From: Streptomyces sp. NA04227
Lineage (GTDB): Bacteria; Actinomycetota; Actinomycetes; Streptomycetales; Streptomycetaceae
Direction: 5' to 3'
Length of the DNA stretch: 64,000 nucleotides
Assembly: GCF_013364195.1 (NCBI RefSeq)
Contig: NZ_CP054918.1
Location: 7,553,001 to 7,617,000 of the forward strand
Positions 33,467 through 44,776 of the stretch are shown here, piece after piece; position 1 is the stretch's first letter, and every line of letters starts with the position of its first letter. Made by a program: the position numbers and the translations under genes. The notes below the pieces were generated by a model. The model was not told the DNA's origin. It did not search any database and saw only the letters and a program-made list of their open reading frames with translations.

Positions 33467-34231
33467 TCAGCTCATGAGCCGCGGCACGAGTTCCCGGAAC
33501 GGCTCGGTGGAGGCCGCCATGTCCCTGCTGTACGGCATGTCGAAGTCCCAGACGAGGAACAGCAGGAAGGCGATCAGCGCCGAGAAGAGTCCGGCCAGGA
33601 TCAGCTCCCGCGGTGTCCGTCTGATCTGGAGCGCGAACATCATGCCGACGGTGACCAGGGCCCCCGCGATCAGCCCGAACCAGACGACCCCCGGCAGCGT
33701 CGGTGCGGAGGCGTCGCCGCGGGCACTGCGGGCGTCGTCCGCGGCGGTGATCTGGTCGAGGAGCGGCTGATAGGCCTGGGCCTCGAAGTCGTTCTTCGGT
33801 TCGTAGTCGGTGAGGTCGTGGCGGACCGTGGCGAACAATTCGTCGCCGCGTTCGGTGAGGCTGCCGTCGTCGATCATCCGGTCCCACTCGGTACCGACCA
33901 CATACGTCACGTACGTCTCGATGTCCCCGCGCACCTTGTCGCGGGTCTCGGCGGGATAGGCACGTACGCGTTCCTGGATCTCGTGCAGGGCCTGGGTCTC
34001 GGCGTGCACATTGGCCTGGGCCGCGTTGCGTGCCTCCCAGACACCGGCGATCGCGAGGCCCAGGACGATCGCGTACACCACACCGATCATCATCGTCATG
34101 TACTCGATGACGTCAGGTGTCTCCGTCGGGTCGTCGTCGGTGCCGATCCTGCGCTGCTGAATGATCGTCACCACGAGCACGACCGCGCACGCGGCCGCCA
34201 TCGCGAGGGTGAGAACAAGCCATTCCGACAT
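33467..34231 (-). CDS. Bestrophin-like (DUF4239) membrane protein
   Basis: The protein has 254 residues with an N-terminal membrane segment (about 3-25), a second near 45-68, a long soluble loop and two C-terminal segments (about 185-235). The motif WEARNAAQANVHAETQALHE is characteristic of the DUF4239 family, distantly likened to bestrophin channels. The function is unproven. GGAG precedes ATG 34231. It is the second gene of an operon after the polyproline protein, 15 bp downstream. Confidence 0.85.
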   Translation of the reverse strand: MSEWLVLTLAMAAACAVVLVVTIIQQRRIGTDDDPTETPDVIEYMTMMIGVVYAIVLGLAIAGVWEARNAAQANVHAETQALHEIQERVRAYPAETRDKVRGDIETYVTYVVGTEWDRMIDDGSLTERGDELFATVRHDLTDYEPKNDFEAQAYQPLLDQITAADDARSARGDASAPTLPGVVWFGLIAGALVTVGMMFALQIRRTPRELILAGLFSALIAFLLFLVWDFDMPYSRDMAASTEPFRELVPRLMS

Positions 34232-34246
34232 GAGGACTCCGGGTGT

Positions 34247-34885
34247 TCAGCGCGGCCGCAGGGCGGCGACGGCGAGTACCGCGGGCGCGGTGATGAGCAG
34301 AGTGAGAGTGACCAGCGACGGACCGTGACGCACCGGACTGCTGTGCCGGACCGGGCGGTACTCCGGGTAGTGCACGGGTTCGGGGCTCGGACGTACGGGC
34401 GGCGGCTTGGGGCGCGGCCGTTCCGGCTCCGGAAGCTCCGGTTTCGGTGGGGCGGGCGGGGCCGGTGGGGGCGGCGGAGGTGGCGGGGGCGGCTCGGGCG
34501 ACGGTGGCGGGGGAGGTGCCGGAGGCTGCACGGTCGGTGGCGGCGGACGGTCCGGTGGCGGGGGTGGCGGGGGCGGAGGATCGGGCGGACGGGGAGTCGG
34601 CGGACGGCAGAAGGCGCCGTCACCGGCCACGGCGGTGAGGTCGCCGAGTCCCGATCCGAGGTCGCCGATCGAGGCCCAGGCGCAGCTGTCCGCAGGCACC
34701 GCGGCCGAGGCGGCGCCGGCGGGCACACCGAGCACCCAGACCAGCGTCAGGAGCGCGATCATGCGGGTGACTAGGGCGGAAGGAGTCCGCGGGGTTGGCT
34801 GCACGCCGGAAGCATCGGCGGCGGCATGCGCACTCAAGCCGAAGCGGACATGGAATTGCTCCGATGGAGCGGAGTTCCGCGTCAT
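34247..34885 (-). CDS. Secreted polyproline-rich protein
   Basis: The frame codes for 212 residues from ATG 34885. A hydrophobic signal lies at residues 42-62, so ATG 34762 (MIALLTLVWVLG) is an equally plausible start; codon bias is weaker in the first 41 codons. After a short domain with two Cys (DSCAWASIGDLG, GAFCRPP) comes about 70 residues of Pro runs, then a C-terminal membrane segment. It is probably a wall-spanning stalk anchored in the membrane, co-transcribed with the DUF4239 protein. Confidence 0.72.
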   Translation of the reverse strand: MTRNSAPSEQFHVRFGLSAHAAADASGVQPTPRTPSALVTRMIALLTLVWVLGVPAGAASAAVPADSCAWASIGDLGSGLGDLTAVAGDGAFCRPPTPRPPDPPPPPPPPPDRPPPPTVQPPAPPPPPSPEPPPPPPPPPPAPPAPPKPELPEPERPRPKPPPVRPSPEPVHYPEYRPVRHSSPVRHGPSLVTLTLLITAPAVLAVAALRPR

Positions 34886-35308
34886 GGGGTTTGCGAGCCC
34901 GGGAAACCGTCATGTGAAGTGCCCTGTTGAATCCTGGACAGTGATCTCGGGTAATCGAAACGGGGCGCCTAACGGGAGTTCGTGATCACGACAGCGCGTG
35001 ACCGTGGCGGTGCGTGGCGCAATTCAGTCCGCCCGTCCGGTATGACTCAAAGCGGGGCTTCACCTGGCCGCCGATAGGCGGTAGTTGGCGCCGCCGACGG
35101 TGAACTCCCGTGCTGTGCCTGCCGACTGGCCGGTTTTCGCCCTGTTCCGTTCGGAATGCATAGGGGCGAATTCGTCCGTCTTTTCCGTACGTCTACGTGC
35201 GCGTTGTGACTGAGAACGGACTGCCAATTTCCGTTTTGGCTCGCTCCTTTGGCGGGCGATCAGTAACCTCTGCCCGGACAGTGGCTTCCTACGCCTTGGA
35301 GACTCCAG
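34886..35308. other. Divergent intergenic region
   Basis: These 423 bp separate the polyproline protein from the methyltransferase and hold both promoters. Composition is more AT-rich around 35140-35240. No clear operator or coding frame was identified. Confidence 0.4.
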
Positions 35309-36124
35309 ATGCAGCGACCCGCCTGGGCGCCGACCGGTATCGACATTTCGGTGCCGAGCGTGTCCCGCATCTACGACTACTACCTGGGCGGTTCGCACAA
35401 CTTCGAAGTCGACCGCGAAGCCGCGCGCAAGGCCATGGAGTTCATGCCGGGACTTCCGAAGATCATGCAGGCGAATCGTGCCTTCATGCGCCGCGCCGTA
35501 CGGTATGCGGTGGACCAGGGGATCGAGCAGTTCCTGGACATCGGTTCCGGCATCCCCACCTTCGGCAATGTGCACGAGGTGGCCCAGAAGGCCGCCCCCG
35601 GCGCCCGCGTCGTCTACGTCGACCACGACCCGGTCGCTGTCGCCCACGGCGAGGCCGTACTGGCGGACAACCCGCACGCGCAGTCCGTGGCCGCCGACTT
35701 CCTCCGGCCCCGGGAGATCCTGCAGAGCCCGCCGGTCAAGGAACTCCTGGACCTCGACCGCCCGGTGGCCGTCCTGCTCATCGCGCTGCTCCACTTCATC
35801 GACGAGGACGACAACCCGCACCAGGTCCTCGCCGAACTCGTCGGCGCCCTTGCCCCGGGCAGCCTGATCGTCCTCACCCATGCCGCACCGGAGTTGATGC
35901 CGGGCCGGGCCGAGACCGAGGGGGTGGCCGGGGTCTACGAGGCCATCCGCAGCCCGCTGTGGCTGCGCCCCAAGGAGGAGGTCGCCCGGTTCTTCGACGG
36001 ACTCGAACTCGTCGAACCGGGCCTGGTGCCGATACCCCACTGGCGGCCGGAGGCCGCCACCCCCGAGGAGGAGGACCCACAGTCCCTTGCCCCGGGCTAC
36101 GCGGCTGTGGGGCGTACGGCGTGA
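35309..36124 (+). CDS. S-adenosylmethionine-dependent methyltransferase (DUF574 family)
   Basis: The protein has 271 residues. The start PAWAPTGIDISVPSVSRIYD then YYLGGSHNFEVDRE is diagnostic for the actinobacterial PF04672 family. The SAM-binding motif is FLDIGSGIPTFGNVHE, and YVDHDPVAVAHGE follows. The substrate is unknown. Its stop overlaps the next start as TGATG, so it is translationally coupled to the GGDEF-EAL protein. Confidence 0.92.
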   Translation: MQRPAWAPTGIDISVPSVSRIYDYYLGGSHNFEVDREAARKAMEFMPGLPKIMQANRAFMRRAVRYAVDQGIEQFLDIGSGIPTFGNVHEVAQKAAPGARVVYVDHDPVAVAHGEAVLADNPHAQSVAADFLRPREILQSPPVKELLDLDRPVAVLLIALLHFIDEDDNPHQVLAELVGALAPGSLIVLTHAAPELMPGRAETEGVAGVYEAIRSPLWLRPKEEVARFFDGLELVEPGLVPIPHWRPEAATPEEEDPQSLAPGYAAVGRTA

Positions 36125-38259
36125 TGACACAGGATCCGGACGGCCCGGAAGACAGAGTGCGGCGCTTCGCGACCATATGGGGCCGGGCGGTGTACCCGCT
36201 GACGGCCACCTCGCTCACCCGCCCGGAGTTCGAAGAGCAACTGGTGCCGCTGGCCCGGCAGTTGCGAGACGCGCTGTGCGCCCCGGTCTTCGACGCGGGC
36301 CGGGGCCGCGCGGTGGGCGCCGCACTGGTCGACGCCCACTGCACCGACCCCGACGCACTGGCCCGCGCGCTCGACGTCGTCGAGTCGTATCTGGTGCTCT
36401 ACTGCGGCGGCGACGGCGACCGCGAGGAGATGCGGTCCCGCTCGTCCCGCCTCCAGCACTCCGCGGCGGCCGGATTCGCACACGCCCTGCGCGAGCGCAC
36501 CCTGTCCGAGCAGGAGGCGATCTCCGCCGCCGCGCTGAAGGCCCGCAGCGCCGTGGCCCAGGCGCTGCACGCCAGCGAGGCCCGGTTCCGCGCGGTGTTC
36601 GAGGGCGCGGCGATCGGCATCGGGATCGCCACGCTCGACGGCACCATCATCGACGTGAACAAGGCCCTGCTGCGCATGCTGGGCGCACCCGAACACGTGG
36701 TGCGCAGCCGCAACGTCTCCGAGTACCGGCACGCCGAGGACTCCCCGCACGTGTGGAACCTCTACGGCGAACTCACCCGCGGCGAGCGCGAGCACTACCA
36801 CGTGGAGAAGGCCTTCTACCGGCCCGACGGCACGGCGCTGTGGACCAACATGACCGTCTCGCTGCTGCGCGGCACCGACGGCGAACCGCAGTACCAGCTC
36901 GCGCTGATGGAGGACACCACCGAGCGACGGCTGCTGAACCTGCGCCTGCGCTACGAGGCCACCCACGACGCGCTCACCGGGCTGCCCAACCGCACCCTGT
37001 TCTTCGAGCGCCTGGAGAAGGCACTCGCCGCGGGCGGACCGGGCCGGTTCGGCCTGTGCTACCTCGACCTGGACGGCTTCAAGACCGTCAACGACAGCCT
37101 CGGGCACGCCGCGGGCGACCGGCTCCTGGTCGAGGTGGCGGACCGGCTCCAGGCCTGCGCGACCGCCCCCGGCGAGATGGTGGCCCGGCTCGGCGGCGAC
37201 GAGTTCGTCGCCCTCATCACGGGCGAGCGCACCGAGGAAGAGGTGGACGACCTCGCCGGGCGGATCATGCACGCCCTGTCCGCCCCGATCCGTATCGACG
37301 GACGGGAGTTGACGGTCCGCGGCAGCATCGGCATCGTCGAGGGCCCGGCCGCCGAGCGCAACGCCGCCGAGGTGCTGCGCAGCGCCGACATCACGATGTA
37401 CCGGGCCAAGTCCGCGGGCGGCAACCGCTTCGAACTCGCCGACCCGGAGCAGGACGCGCGGGCCATCACCCGGCACGGTCTGACCACCGCGCTGCCCGCC
37501 GCGCTCGCCCGCAGCGAGTTCTTCATCGAGTACCAGCCGCTGGTCCACCTCGGCGACGGCAGCGTCCGTGGCGCCGAGGCCCTGGTGCGCTGGCTGCATC
37601 CGCAGCACGGCGTCCTCGGCCCCGACCGGTTCATCCAGCTCGCCGAGCACACCGGGCTCATCGTGCCGCTCGGGCGCTGGGTGCTCGAACAGGCCGTATG
37701 GCAGGCACGGCAGTGGAAGGAGCGCCACGCGGGCGCGGGCCCGCTGCGCATCAACGTCAATCTCTCGCCCTGCCAGCTCACGCACCCCGGACTGGTCTCC
37801 GACACGGTCGAGATACTGGAGCGCGTCGGCCTCGAACCCGGCGGACTCTGCCTGGAAGTCACCGAGTCGGCGCTGATCGGCGCGGACGACGATCTGCTCA
37901 AACCCCTGCGCAGGCTGGCCGAGATGGGCGTCGACATCGCCCTGGACGACTTCGGCACCGGCTACTCGAACCTCGCGAACCTGCGCCGCCTGCCGGTGAG
38001 CATCCTCAAGCTGGACCGCTCCTTCACCCAGGGCATGCAGCAGTTCCCGGCCGACCCCATAGACCTGAAGATCGTCGAGGGCATCGTCTCCCTCGCGCAC
38101 AACCTCGACCTGTCCGTGACGGTCGAGGGCGTGGAGACCGGCGCCCAGGCCGAGCAGTTGCGCGAGCTGGGTTGCGACACCGCTCAGGGCTGGTACTACG
38201 CGCGTCCGGGCCCGCCGGACCGCCTCCACCAACTCGCCATGGCGGACGCCGTTTCCTGA
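36124..38259 (+). CDS. rmdA: PAS-GGDEF-EAL cyclic-di-GMP protein, probable RmdA
   Basis: The protein has 711 residues: an N-terminal helical region (1-145), PAS/PAC (about 150-275), GGDEF (about 280-440, intact GGDEF from residue 357) and EAL (about 455-705, intact EAL at 485-487 and DDFGTGYSNLANLR). Both the cyclase and phosphodiesterase sites look active; it is cytoplasmic. The domain order and the sdh/LysR neighbours fit S. coelicolor RmdA, a morphological differentiation protein; the symbol rests on that recollected synteny. ATG 36124 overlaps the methyltransferase stop. In Streptomyces c-di-GMP acts through BldD. Confidence 0.88.
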   Translation: MTQDPDGPEDRVRRFATIWGRAVYPLTATSLTRPEFEEQLVPLARQLRDALCAPVFDAGRGRAVGAALVDAHCTDPDALARALDVVESYLVLYCGGDGDREEMRSRSSRLQHSAAAGFAHALRERTLSEQEAISAAALKARSAVAQALHASEARFRAVFEGAAIGIGIATLDGTIIDVNKALLRMLGAPEHVVRSRNVSEYRHAEDSPHVWNLYGELTRGEREHYHVEKAFYRPDGTALWTNMTVSLLRGTDGEPQYQLALMEDTTERRLLNLRLRYEATHDALTGLPNRTLFFERLEKALAAGGPGRFGLCYLDLDGFKTVNDSLGHAAGDRLLVEVADRLQACATAPGEMVARLGGDEFVALITGERTEEEVDDLAGRIMHALSAPIRIDGRELTVRGSIGIVEGPAAERNAAEVLRSADITMYRAKSAGGNRFELADPEQDARAITRHGLTTALPAALARSEFFIEYQPLVHLGDGSVRGAEALVRWLHPQHGVLGPDRFIQLAEHTGLIVPLGRWVLEQAVWQARQWKERHAGAGPLRINVNLSPCQLTHPGLVSDTVEILERVGLEPGGLCLEVTESALIGADDDLLKPLRRLAEMGVDIALDDFGTGYSNLANLRRLPVSILKLDRSFTQGMQQFPADPIDLKIVEGIVSLAHNLDLSVTVEGVETGAQAEQLRELGCDTAQGWYYARPGPPDRLHQLAMADAVS

Positions 38260-38295
38260 TCCGGGGGCGCGGCCAGGGCTGCCGTACGGGCCCGG

Positions 38296-39210
38296 TCAGC
38301 CGGAGTTCCGCGCCGCGAGCTGCGGCGCTTTGGCGAGCACCAACTGCTGGAGTTCACGGGCCGCGCGCGGCGGGGCCACATCGCTGCGGTGCGCCAGCGC
38401 GATGGTGCGCTTGAGCCCGGGACTGGCCAACGGGGTCACCCGTAGCCCGAGTTCGGCACGGGTGGCCACCATGTGCGGCACCACCGCCGCGCCGAGCCCC
38501 GCCCGTACGAAGCCGAGCACGGCGTCCATCTCGCCGCCCTCCACCGCGAACCGCGGGTCGAAGCCCTCGGCCCGGCAGGCGGCCACCGTCAGCTCCCGCA
38601 GGTCGTACCCGTGCCGGAACATCACCAGCGGGGTCTGCTCCAGCTCGCGGATGTGCACCGGGCGCCCGCGCCGTCCGGGGGCCGGGGCGTCGGGCGAGGA
38701 GACCACCACCAGGTCCTCGTGCAGCACCTCGACCGTGGTGAGCGCGGGGGAGGGGGTGGGAAGCGGCAGGACGACGAGGGCCAGGTCCAGGGAGCCGCGT
38801 GCCAAGTGCCGTACCAGGTCGTGCGATCCGCCCTCCTCGACCAGCAACTGCACGCCGCCGTACCGGTCGTGGAAGGCGCGCAGCACCCCCGGGAGCAGCC
38901 CCGTGCACAGGCTCGGCGTGGCTCCGAGCCGGACCCGGCCGCGCCGGAGCTGGGCCAGCTCCATGACCTCGTGCCGCGCGGTGTCGGCGTCCGCGAGGAT
39001 CCGCCGGGCCAGCGGCAGCAGCGCCTCACCCGCGTCGGTGAGGGTGATGTTGCCGCGGGCCCGCTGGAAGAGGTCCGCGCCGAGCTCGCGCTCCAGGGCA
39101 CGGATCTGCTGGGAGAGCGAGGGCTGGGCGACATGCACGGTTTCCGCCGCCCTGGTGAAGTGCCGTGTCTCGGCGACCGCGACGAAGTACTGGAGCTGCT
39201 GGAACTGCAT
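38296..39210 (-). CDS. LysR family transcriptional regulator
   Basis: The protein has 304 residues. The N-terminal helix-turn-helix (1-60, ETRHFTRAAETVHVAQPSLS) is followed by a LysR substrate-binding domain. It is divergent from sdhCAB; the gap holds a palindrome at 39225-39241. It most likely controls the succinate dehydrogenase operon and itself. The inducer is unknown. Confidence 0.94.
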   Translation of the reverse strand: MQFQQLQYFVAVAETRHFTRAAETVHVAQPSLSQQIRALERELGADLFQRARGNITLTDAGEALLPLARRILADADTARHEVMELAQLRRGRVRLGATPSLCTGLLPGVLRAFHDRYGGVQLLVEEGGSHDLVRHLARGSLDLALVVLPLPTPSPALTTVEVLHEDLVVVSSPDAPAPGRRGRPVHIRELEQTPLVMFRHGYDLRELTVAACRAEGFDPRFAVEGGEMDAVLGFVRAGLGAAVVPHMVATRAELGLRVTPLASPGLKRTIALAHRSDVAPPRAARELQQLVLAKAPQLAARNSG

Positions 39211-39219
39211 TACCCCAGC

Positions 39220-39245
39220 ATAGAGCAGTGATAGTCACTGCCTAT
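39220..39245. promoter_or_regulatory. LysR operator between lysR and sdhC
   Basis: GCAGTGATAGTCACTGC (39225-39241) is a perfect palindrome about a 3-bp centre. ATAGA and CCTAT on either side extend it to 26 bp with one mismatched pair. It lies 10-35 bp upstream of the lysR start. Confidence 0.7.
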
Positions 39246-39304
39246 CGAAATGAGCCGTTCCATGACTTGGACCGATGGTGCGGCCCGGGCCTACCTTCGG
39301 CTCC

Positions 39305-40012
39305 ATGGCACTGGCAACGAGGACGGGTCGGCGGCCGTCCATGGCCCGGACGCTCTGGGACTCGACCGTCGGCAAGAAGACGGTCATGGCGGTCAGCGGA
39401 CTGATCATGCTGGCGTATCTGCTGACCCACATGTTCAGCAACCTCAAGGTCTTCTTCGGTCCCGAGGAGATCAACGAGTACGCCCACTGGCTGCGCGAGC
39501 TCGGCGAGCCCTTCATGCACTACGGGTGGACGCTCTGGCTCGTCCGCATCGTCCTGATCCTCGCGGTCGTGGCGCACGCGGTCTCCGCGTACCAGCTCAG
39601 CCGCCTGGACATCAAGGCACGGCCCGAGAAGTACGTGCACAAGCGGCAGCGCTCCAGCTACGCCACCCGCACCATGCGCTGGGGCGGCGTCATCCTCGGC
39701 CTGTTCGTGGTCTGGCACATCCTCGACCTGACGACCGGCACCGTGCACCCCGGCGAGTTCGAGCACCTGCACCCGTACCAGAACCTCATCGACACCTTCT
39801 CCACCTGGTACAGCAACGTCATCTACATCGTCGCGGTGAGCGCCCTCGGCCTGCACGTCAGGCACGGATTCTGGAGCGCCGCGCAGACCCTCGGCATGGG
39901 CAAGCCGCACCTCGACCGCGGCTTGAAGATCACCGCGAACTTCCTCGCGCTCGCACTGACCGTCGGGTTCGTGTCCGTCCCCGTCGGCGTCATGACCGGA
40001 CTGGTGAGCTGA
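39305..40012 (+). CDS. sdhC: Succinate dehydrogenase cytochrome b subunit
   Basis: The protein has 235 residues. Five membrane helices are visible (from [19 protein letters not shown] to [18 protein letters not shown]), with His residues positioned for two haems ([34 protein letters not shown]). A single large cytochrome b subunit without SdhD fits the diheme type B complex. ATG 39305 is taken by similarity to other Streptomyces; no ribosome-binding site is seen, and ATG 39341 is an alternative. First gene of sdhCAB. Confidence 0.93.
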   Translation: MALATRTGRRPSMARTLWDSTVGKKTVMAVSGLIMLAYLLTHMFSNLKVFFGPEEINEYAHWLRELGEPFMHYGWTLWLVRIVLILAVVAHAVSAYQLSRLDIKARPEKYVHKRQRSSYATRTMRWGGVILGLFVVWHILDLTTGTVHPGEFEHLHPYQNLIDTFSTWYSNVIYIVAVSALGLHVRHGFWSAAQTLGMGKPHLDRGLKITANFLALALTVGFVSVPVGVMTGLVS

Positions 40013-40014
40013 AC

Positions 40015-41960
<1,946 letters not shown>

Positions 41961-41964
<4 letters not shown>

Positions 41965-42707
41965 AGCTCACCCTGCGCGTCTGGCGCCAGAAGAACACCG
42001 ACGCCCCGGGCGCCATGGCCACCTACCAGGTGGACGAGATCTCCGAGGACATGTCGTTCCTGGAGATGCTCGACACCCTCAACGAGCAGCTCATCCTCGA
42101 AGGCGACGACCCGGTCGCCTTCGACCACGACTGCCGTGAGGGCATCTGCGGCGCGTGCAGCCTCGTCATCAACGGCGACGCCCACGGTCCTGAGCGCACC
42201 ACCACCTGTCAGCTGCACATGCGGTCCTTCAAGGACGGCGACACGATCGACATCGAGCCCTGGCGTGCGGCCGCCTTCCCGGTGGTGCGCGACCTGGTCG
42301 TCGACCGGACCGCCTTCGACCGCATCATCCAGGCGGGCGGTTACGTGACCGCTCCGACCGGGGCCGCGCCGGAGGCGCACGCCGCACCGGTCCCCAAGCC
42401 GGACGCGGACTTCGCCTTCGAGCACGCCGAGTGCATCGGCTGCGGCGCCTGCGTCGCGGCCTGCCCCAACGGCGCCGCGATGCTGTTCACCTCGGCCAAG
42501 GTCAACCACCTCAACGTCCTGCCGCAGGGAGCCCCGGAACGCGAGACCCGGGTGCTCGACATGGTGTCCCAGATGGACGAGGAGGGCTTCGGCGGCTGCA
42601 CGCTCACCGGCGAGTGCGCCACCGCCTGCCCCAAGGGCATTCCGCTCAGCTCGATCAGCGGCATGAACAAGGAGTGGCTCCGGGCGACCCGCAAGGTCCG
42701 CCGCTAG
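41961..42707 (+). CDS. sdhB: Succinate dehydrogenase iron-sulfur subunit
   Basis: The protein has 248 residues. The clusters are visible: [2Fe-2S] at [11 protein letters not shown], [4Fe-4S] at [12 protein letters not shown] and [3Fe-4S] at [15 protein letters not shown]. It passes electrons from SdhA to the quinone site. Translational coupling to sdhA (ATGA overlap) sets stoichiometry. Confidence 0.97.
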
Positions 42708-42862
42708 GGCCTGTCCGGCGATACGACGTCCGTACGGCCGCTTCCACTCGGCCGTACACCCGCAGCGGGGCACTGCCACCCCGCGGCCGGAGGGCGGACA
42801 GGCACGGAACCCCCGTCGTGCCTGCCCGCCCTTCGCGCACCGCGCGGAACGTCACGGGCAGG

Positions 42863-43876
42863 TCAACTCGCCGCCCCCGCAAGGCCGGTGAGCCGGGCGA
42901 GCCTCCGGTAGGAGTCGAGGAGCGCCTCCCGGTCGTACGTGCTGGTGGTCACCAGGACCTCTTCGGCGCCGGTCTCCGCGAGCAGCTTCCGCAGGCCCTC
43001 GGTCACCTCGTCCTCGGTGCCGTACAGCTGACCGCGCAGCCCGGACTCGTACAACTCGCTTTCCTTCGCGGTCATTTCGAGGCTCTCGATCTCTTCCGGC
43101 GGCAGCAGCGGAGGGAAGGAACCGCGAGTGCGGGCGTGGGCGGAGGCCCATGCCTCCGGTATCAGGAGCCGCCTGGCGTCTTCGGTGGTTCCGGCGACGG
43201 CAACGGTGCCCGCCACCACCACATGGGGTGCCGACGCCCGGGCGGAGGGCCGGAACCGGGACCGGTAGGTGTCGATCGCCCGCAGCAGGTTCTCGCGTCC
43301 CTTCAGGTCCCCGACCACCAGCGGCACACCCGCCTCGGCCGCGGTGACCGCGCCCGCGCCGGTGGCCAGTACGAAGACGGGGACGTCCAGGCCCTCGGCC
43401 GGTCGCGCGCGTACTCCTGTCGGGGAGCCGCCGTCGAACCACCGGAGCAGTTCCGTGAGCTGTCCGGCGAAGTCGTCCGCGTCGTCCCGGCCCCGGCCGA
43501 GTGCCCGGCGCACCCCGTCCGTGAAGCCGACGGACCGCCCGAGCCCCATGTCGATCCGGCCCGGGTACAGCGATTCGAGTACGCCGAACTGCTCGGCCAC
43601 CACGAGGGGTTGATGGTTGGGCAGCATCACGCCGCCGGTGCCCACCCGGATCGTCCGGGTGGCTGCCGCGACGCCCGCCGCGAGCACGGTCGGCGCCGAA
43701 CCCGCGACGCCGGGCACACCGTGGTGCTCGGACACCCAGAACCTGTGGAAGCCGAGTTCCTCGATGTGCCGGGCGAAGTCCACGGTGTCGCGCAGGGCCT
43801 CGTCGGGCCGCTGCCCCTCGCGGATACGGGAGCGGTCCAGGACGGAGAACCTGACCGCGGGGATCGCTGTGCTCAC
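42863..43876 (-). CDS. LLM class flavin-dependent oxidoreductase
   Basis: The protein has 337 residues of the luciferase-like monooxygenase fold. ELGFHRFWVSEHHGVPGVAG and RIRVGTGGVMLPNH are family landmarks; RIDMGLGRSVGFTDGV is also typical. It would use reduced FMN or F420. The substrate is unknown. GTG 43876 directly abuts GGGAG, which is closer than normal spacing, yet the family start (STAIPAVRFSVLD) fits only here. It is divergent from the HAD gene. Confidence 0.9.
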   Translation of the reverse strand: MSTAIPAVRFSVLDRSRIREGQRPDEALRDTVDFARHIEELGFHRFWVSEHHGVPGVAGSAPTVLAAGVAAATRTIRVGTGGVMLPNHQPLVVAEQFGVLESLYPGRIDMGLGRSVGFTDGVRRALGRGRDDADDFAGQLTELLRWFDGGSPTGVRARPAEGLDVPVFVLATGAGAVTAAEAGVPLVVGDLKGRENLLRAIDTYRSRFRPSARASAPHVVVAGTVAVAGTTEDARRLLIPEAWASAHARTRGSFPPLLPPEEIESLEMTAKESELYESGLRGQLYGTEDEVTEGLRKLLAETGAEEVLVTTSTYDREALLDSYRRLARLTGLAGAAS

Positions 43877-43941
43877 CTCCCGTACAACGCCCCGTGCGGC
43901 CGGGCATTCCCGCTCGGGCGCCGGGCCGTACGCTCCCTTAC

Positions 43942-44430
43942 GTGACGCAGACCCGTAGGCCCCTGGCTCTCTTCGACCTGGACGGCACCCTCGCCGACAC
44001 CGCCCACCGTCAGCACCACCTGGAACGCAAGCCCCGCGACTGGGACGCCTTCTTCGCCGCCGCGCCGCAGGATCCACCGCTGGCCGAGGGCGTGGCGCTG
44101 CTGCGCGCCACCGGCGAGGAGTGCGAGATCCAGTACCTCACCGGGCGTCCGGAGCGCTGCCGCGCGGACACCGAGGAGTGGCTGGCCCGGCACGACCTCG
44201 TGGCGGGCCGGATCTGGATGCGGCGCAACGACGACCGCCGTCCGGCCCGCCACACCAAGGTCCAGGTACTGCGCCGGATCGCCCGCACCCGGGAGGTCCG
44301 GATGCTGGTCGACGACGACGTTCTCGTCTGCCAGGAGGCCGAGCAGGCGGGCTTCCGGGTCGTACGGGCCGACTGGGCGCAGACCTCGGCGGCGCTCAAG
44401 GACGCCCAGGAGCGCCTCGGCCGTACCTGA
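43942..44430 (+). CDS. HAD-family phosphatase-like protein
   Basis: The protein has 162 residues. The nucleophile motif LALFDLDGTLADTAHRQHHL is at the N-terminus, IQYLTGRPERCR is motif II, K in HTKVQVLRR and VRMLVDDD complete motifs III and IV. It resembles the phosphatase half of polynucleotide kinase 3'-phosphatases. The role is uncertain. GTG 43942 is the first good start. Confidence 0.87.
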   Translation: MTQTRRPLALFDLDGTLADTAHRQHHLERKPRDWDAFFAAAPQDPPLAEGVALLRATGEECEIQYLTGRPERCRADTEEWLARHDLVAGRIWMRRNDDRRPARHTKVQVLRRIARTREVRMLVDDDVLVCQEAEQAGFRVVRADWAQTSAALKDAQERLGRT

Positions 44431-44468
44431 CCGTCCCCCTCCGGCATCAGAGGGATGGACCCGCCGTC

Positions 44469-44684
44469 TCAGCCCTCCTCGTCCAGGCGGAAGCCCACCT
44501 TCAGGCCGACCTGGTAGTGACGGATCTCGCCGTTCTCGATGTGCCCGCGCATTTGAGTGACCTCGAACCAGTCGAGATTGCGGAGGGTCTGGGAGGCCCG
44601 GCTGACGGCGTTGCGGATGGCCTGGTCGCAGCTCTCGTGCGACGAGCCCACGATCTCGGTGACCCGATAGGTGTGGTCGGACAT
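44469..44684 (-). CDS. Dodecin
   Basis: The protein has 71 residues, a typical length. VTEIVGSSHESCDQAIRNAV and NLDWFEVTQMRGHIENGEI are diagnostic; the Trp stacks against flavin. It forms a hollow dodecamer storing FMN/riboflavin or CoA. GAAGGAG lies 7 nt before ATG 44684. Confidence 0.96.
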   Translation of the reverse strand: MSDHTYRVTEIVGSSHESCDQAIRNAVSRASQTLRNLDWFEVTQMRGHIENGEIRHYQVGLKVGFRLDEEG

Positions 44685-44776
44685 GCGGAACTCCTTCGCG
44701 GTACGGCGGCTGCGGCGTACCTCCACCGTGCCCCAGCCCGCCCCCTTCCGCGAGGCGGGCCGGGGCACGGCCACGC

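Noticed and set aside
34407..34985. Glycine-rich plus-strand protein.
   Set aside because: It is the antisense of the polyproline gene; Gly runs are the complement of Pro codons.
35060..36130. Minus-strand frame opposite the methyltransferase.
   Set aside because: Shadow of a well-identified gene; its final segment looks protein-like but too short to support.
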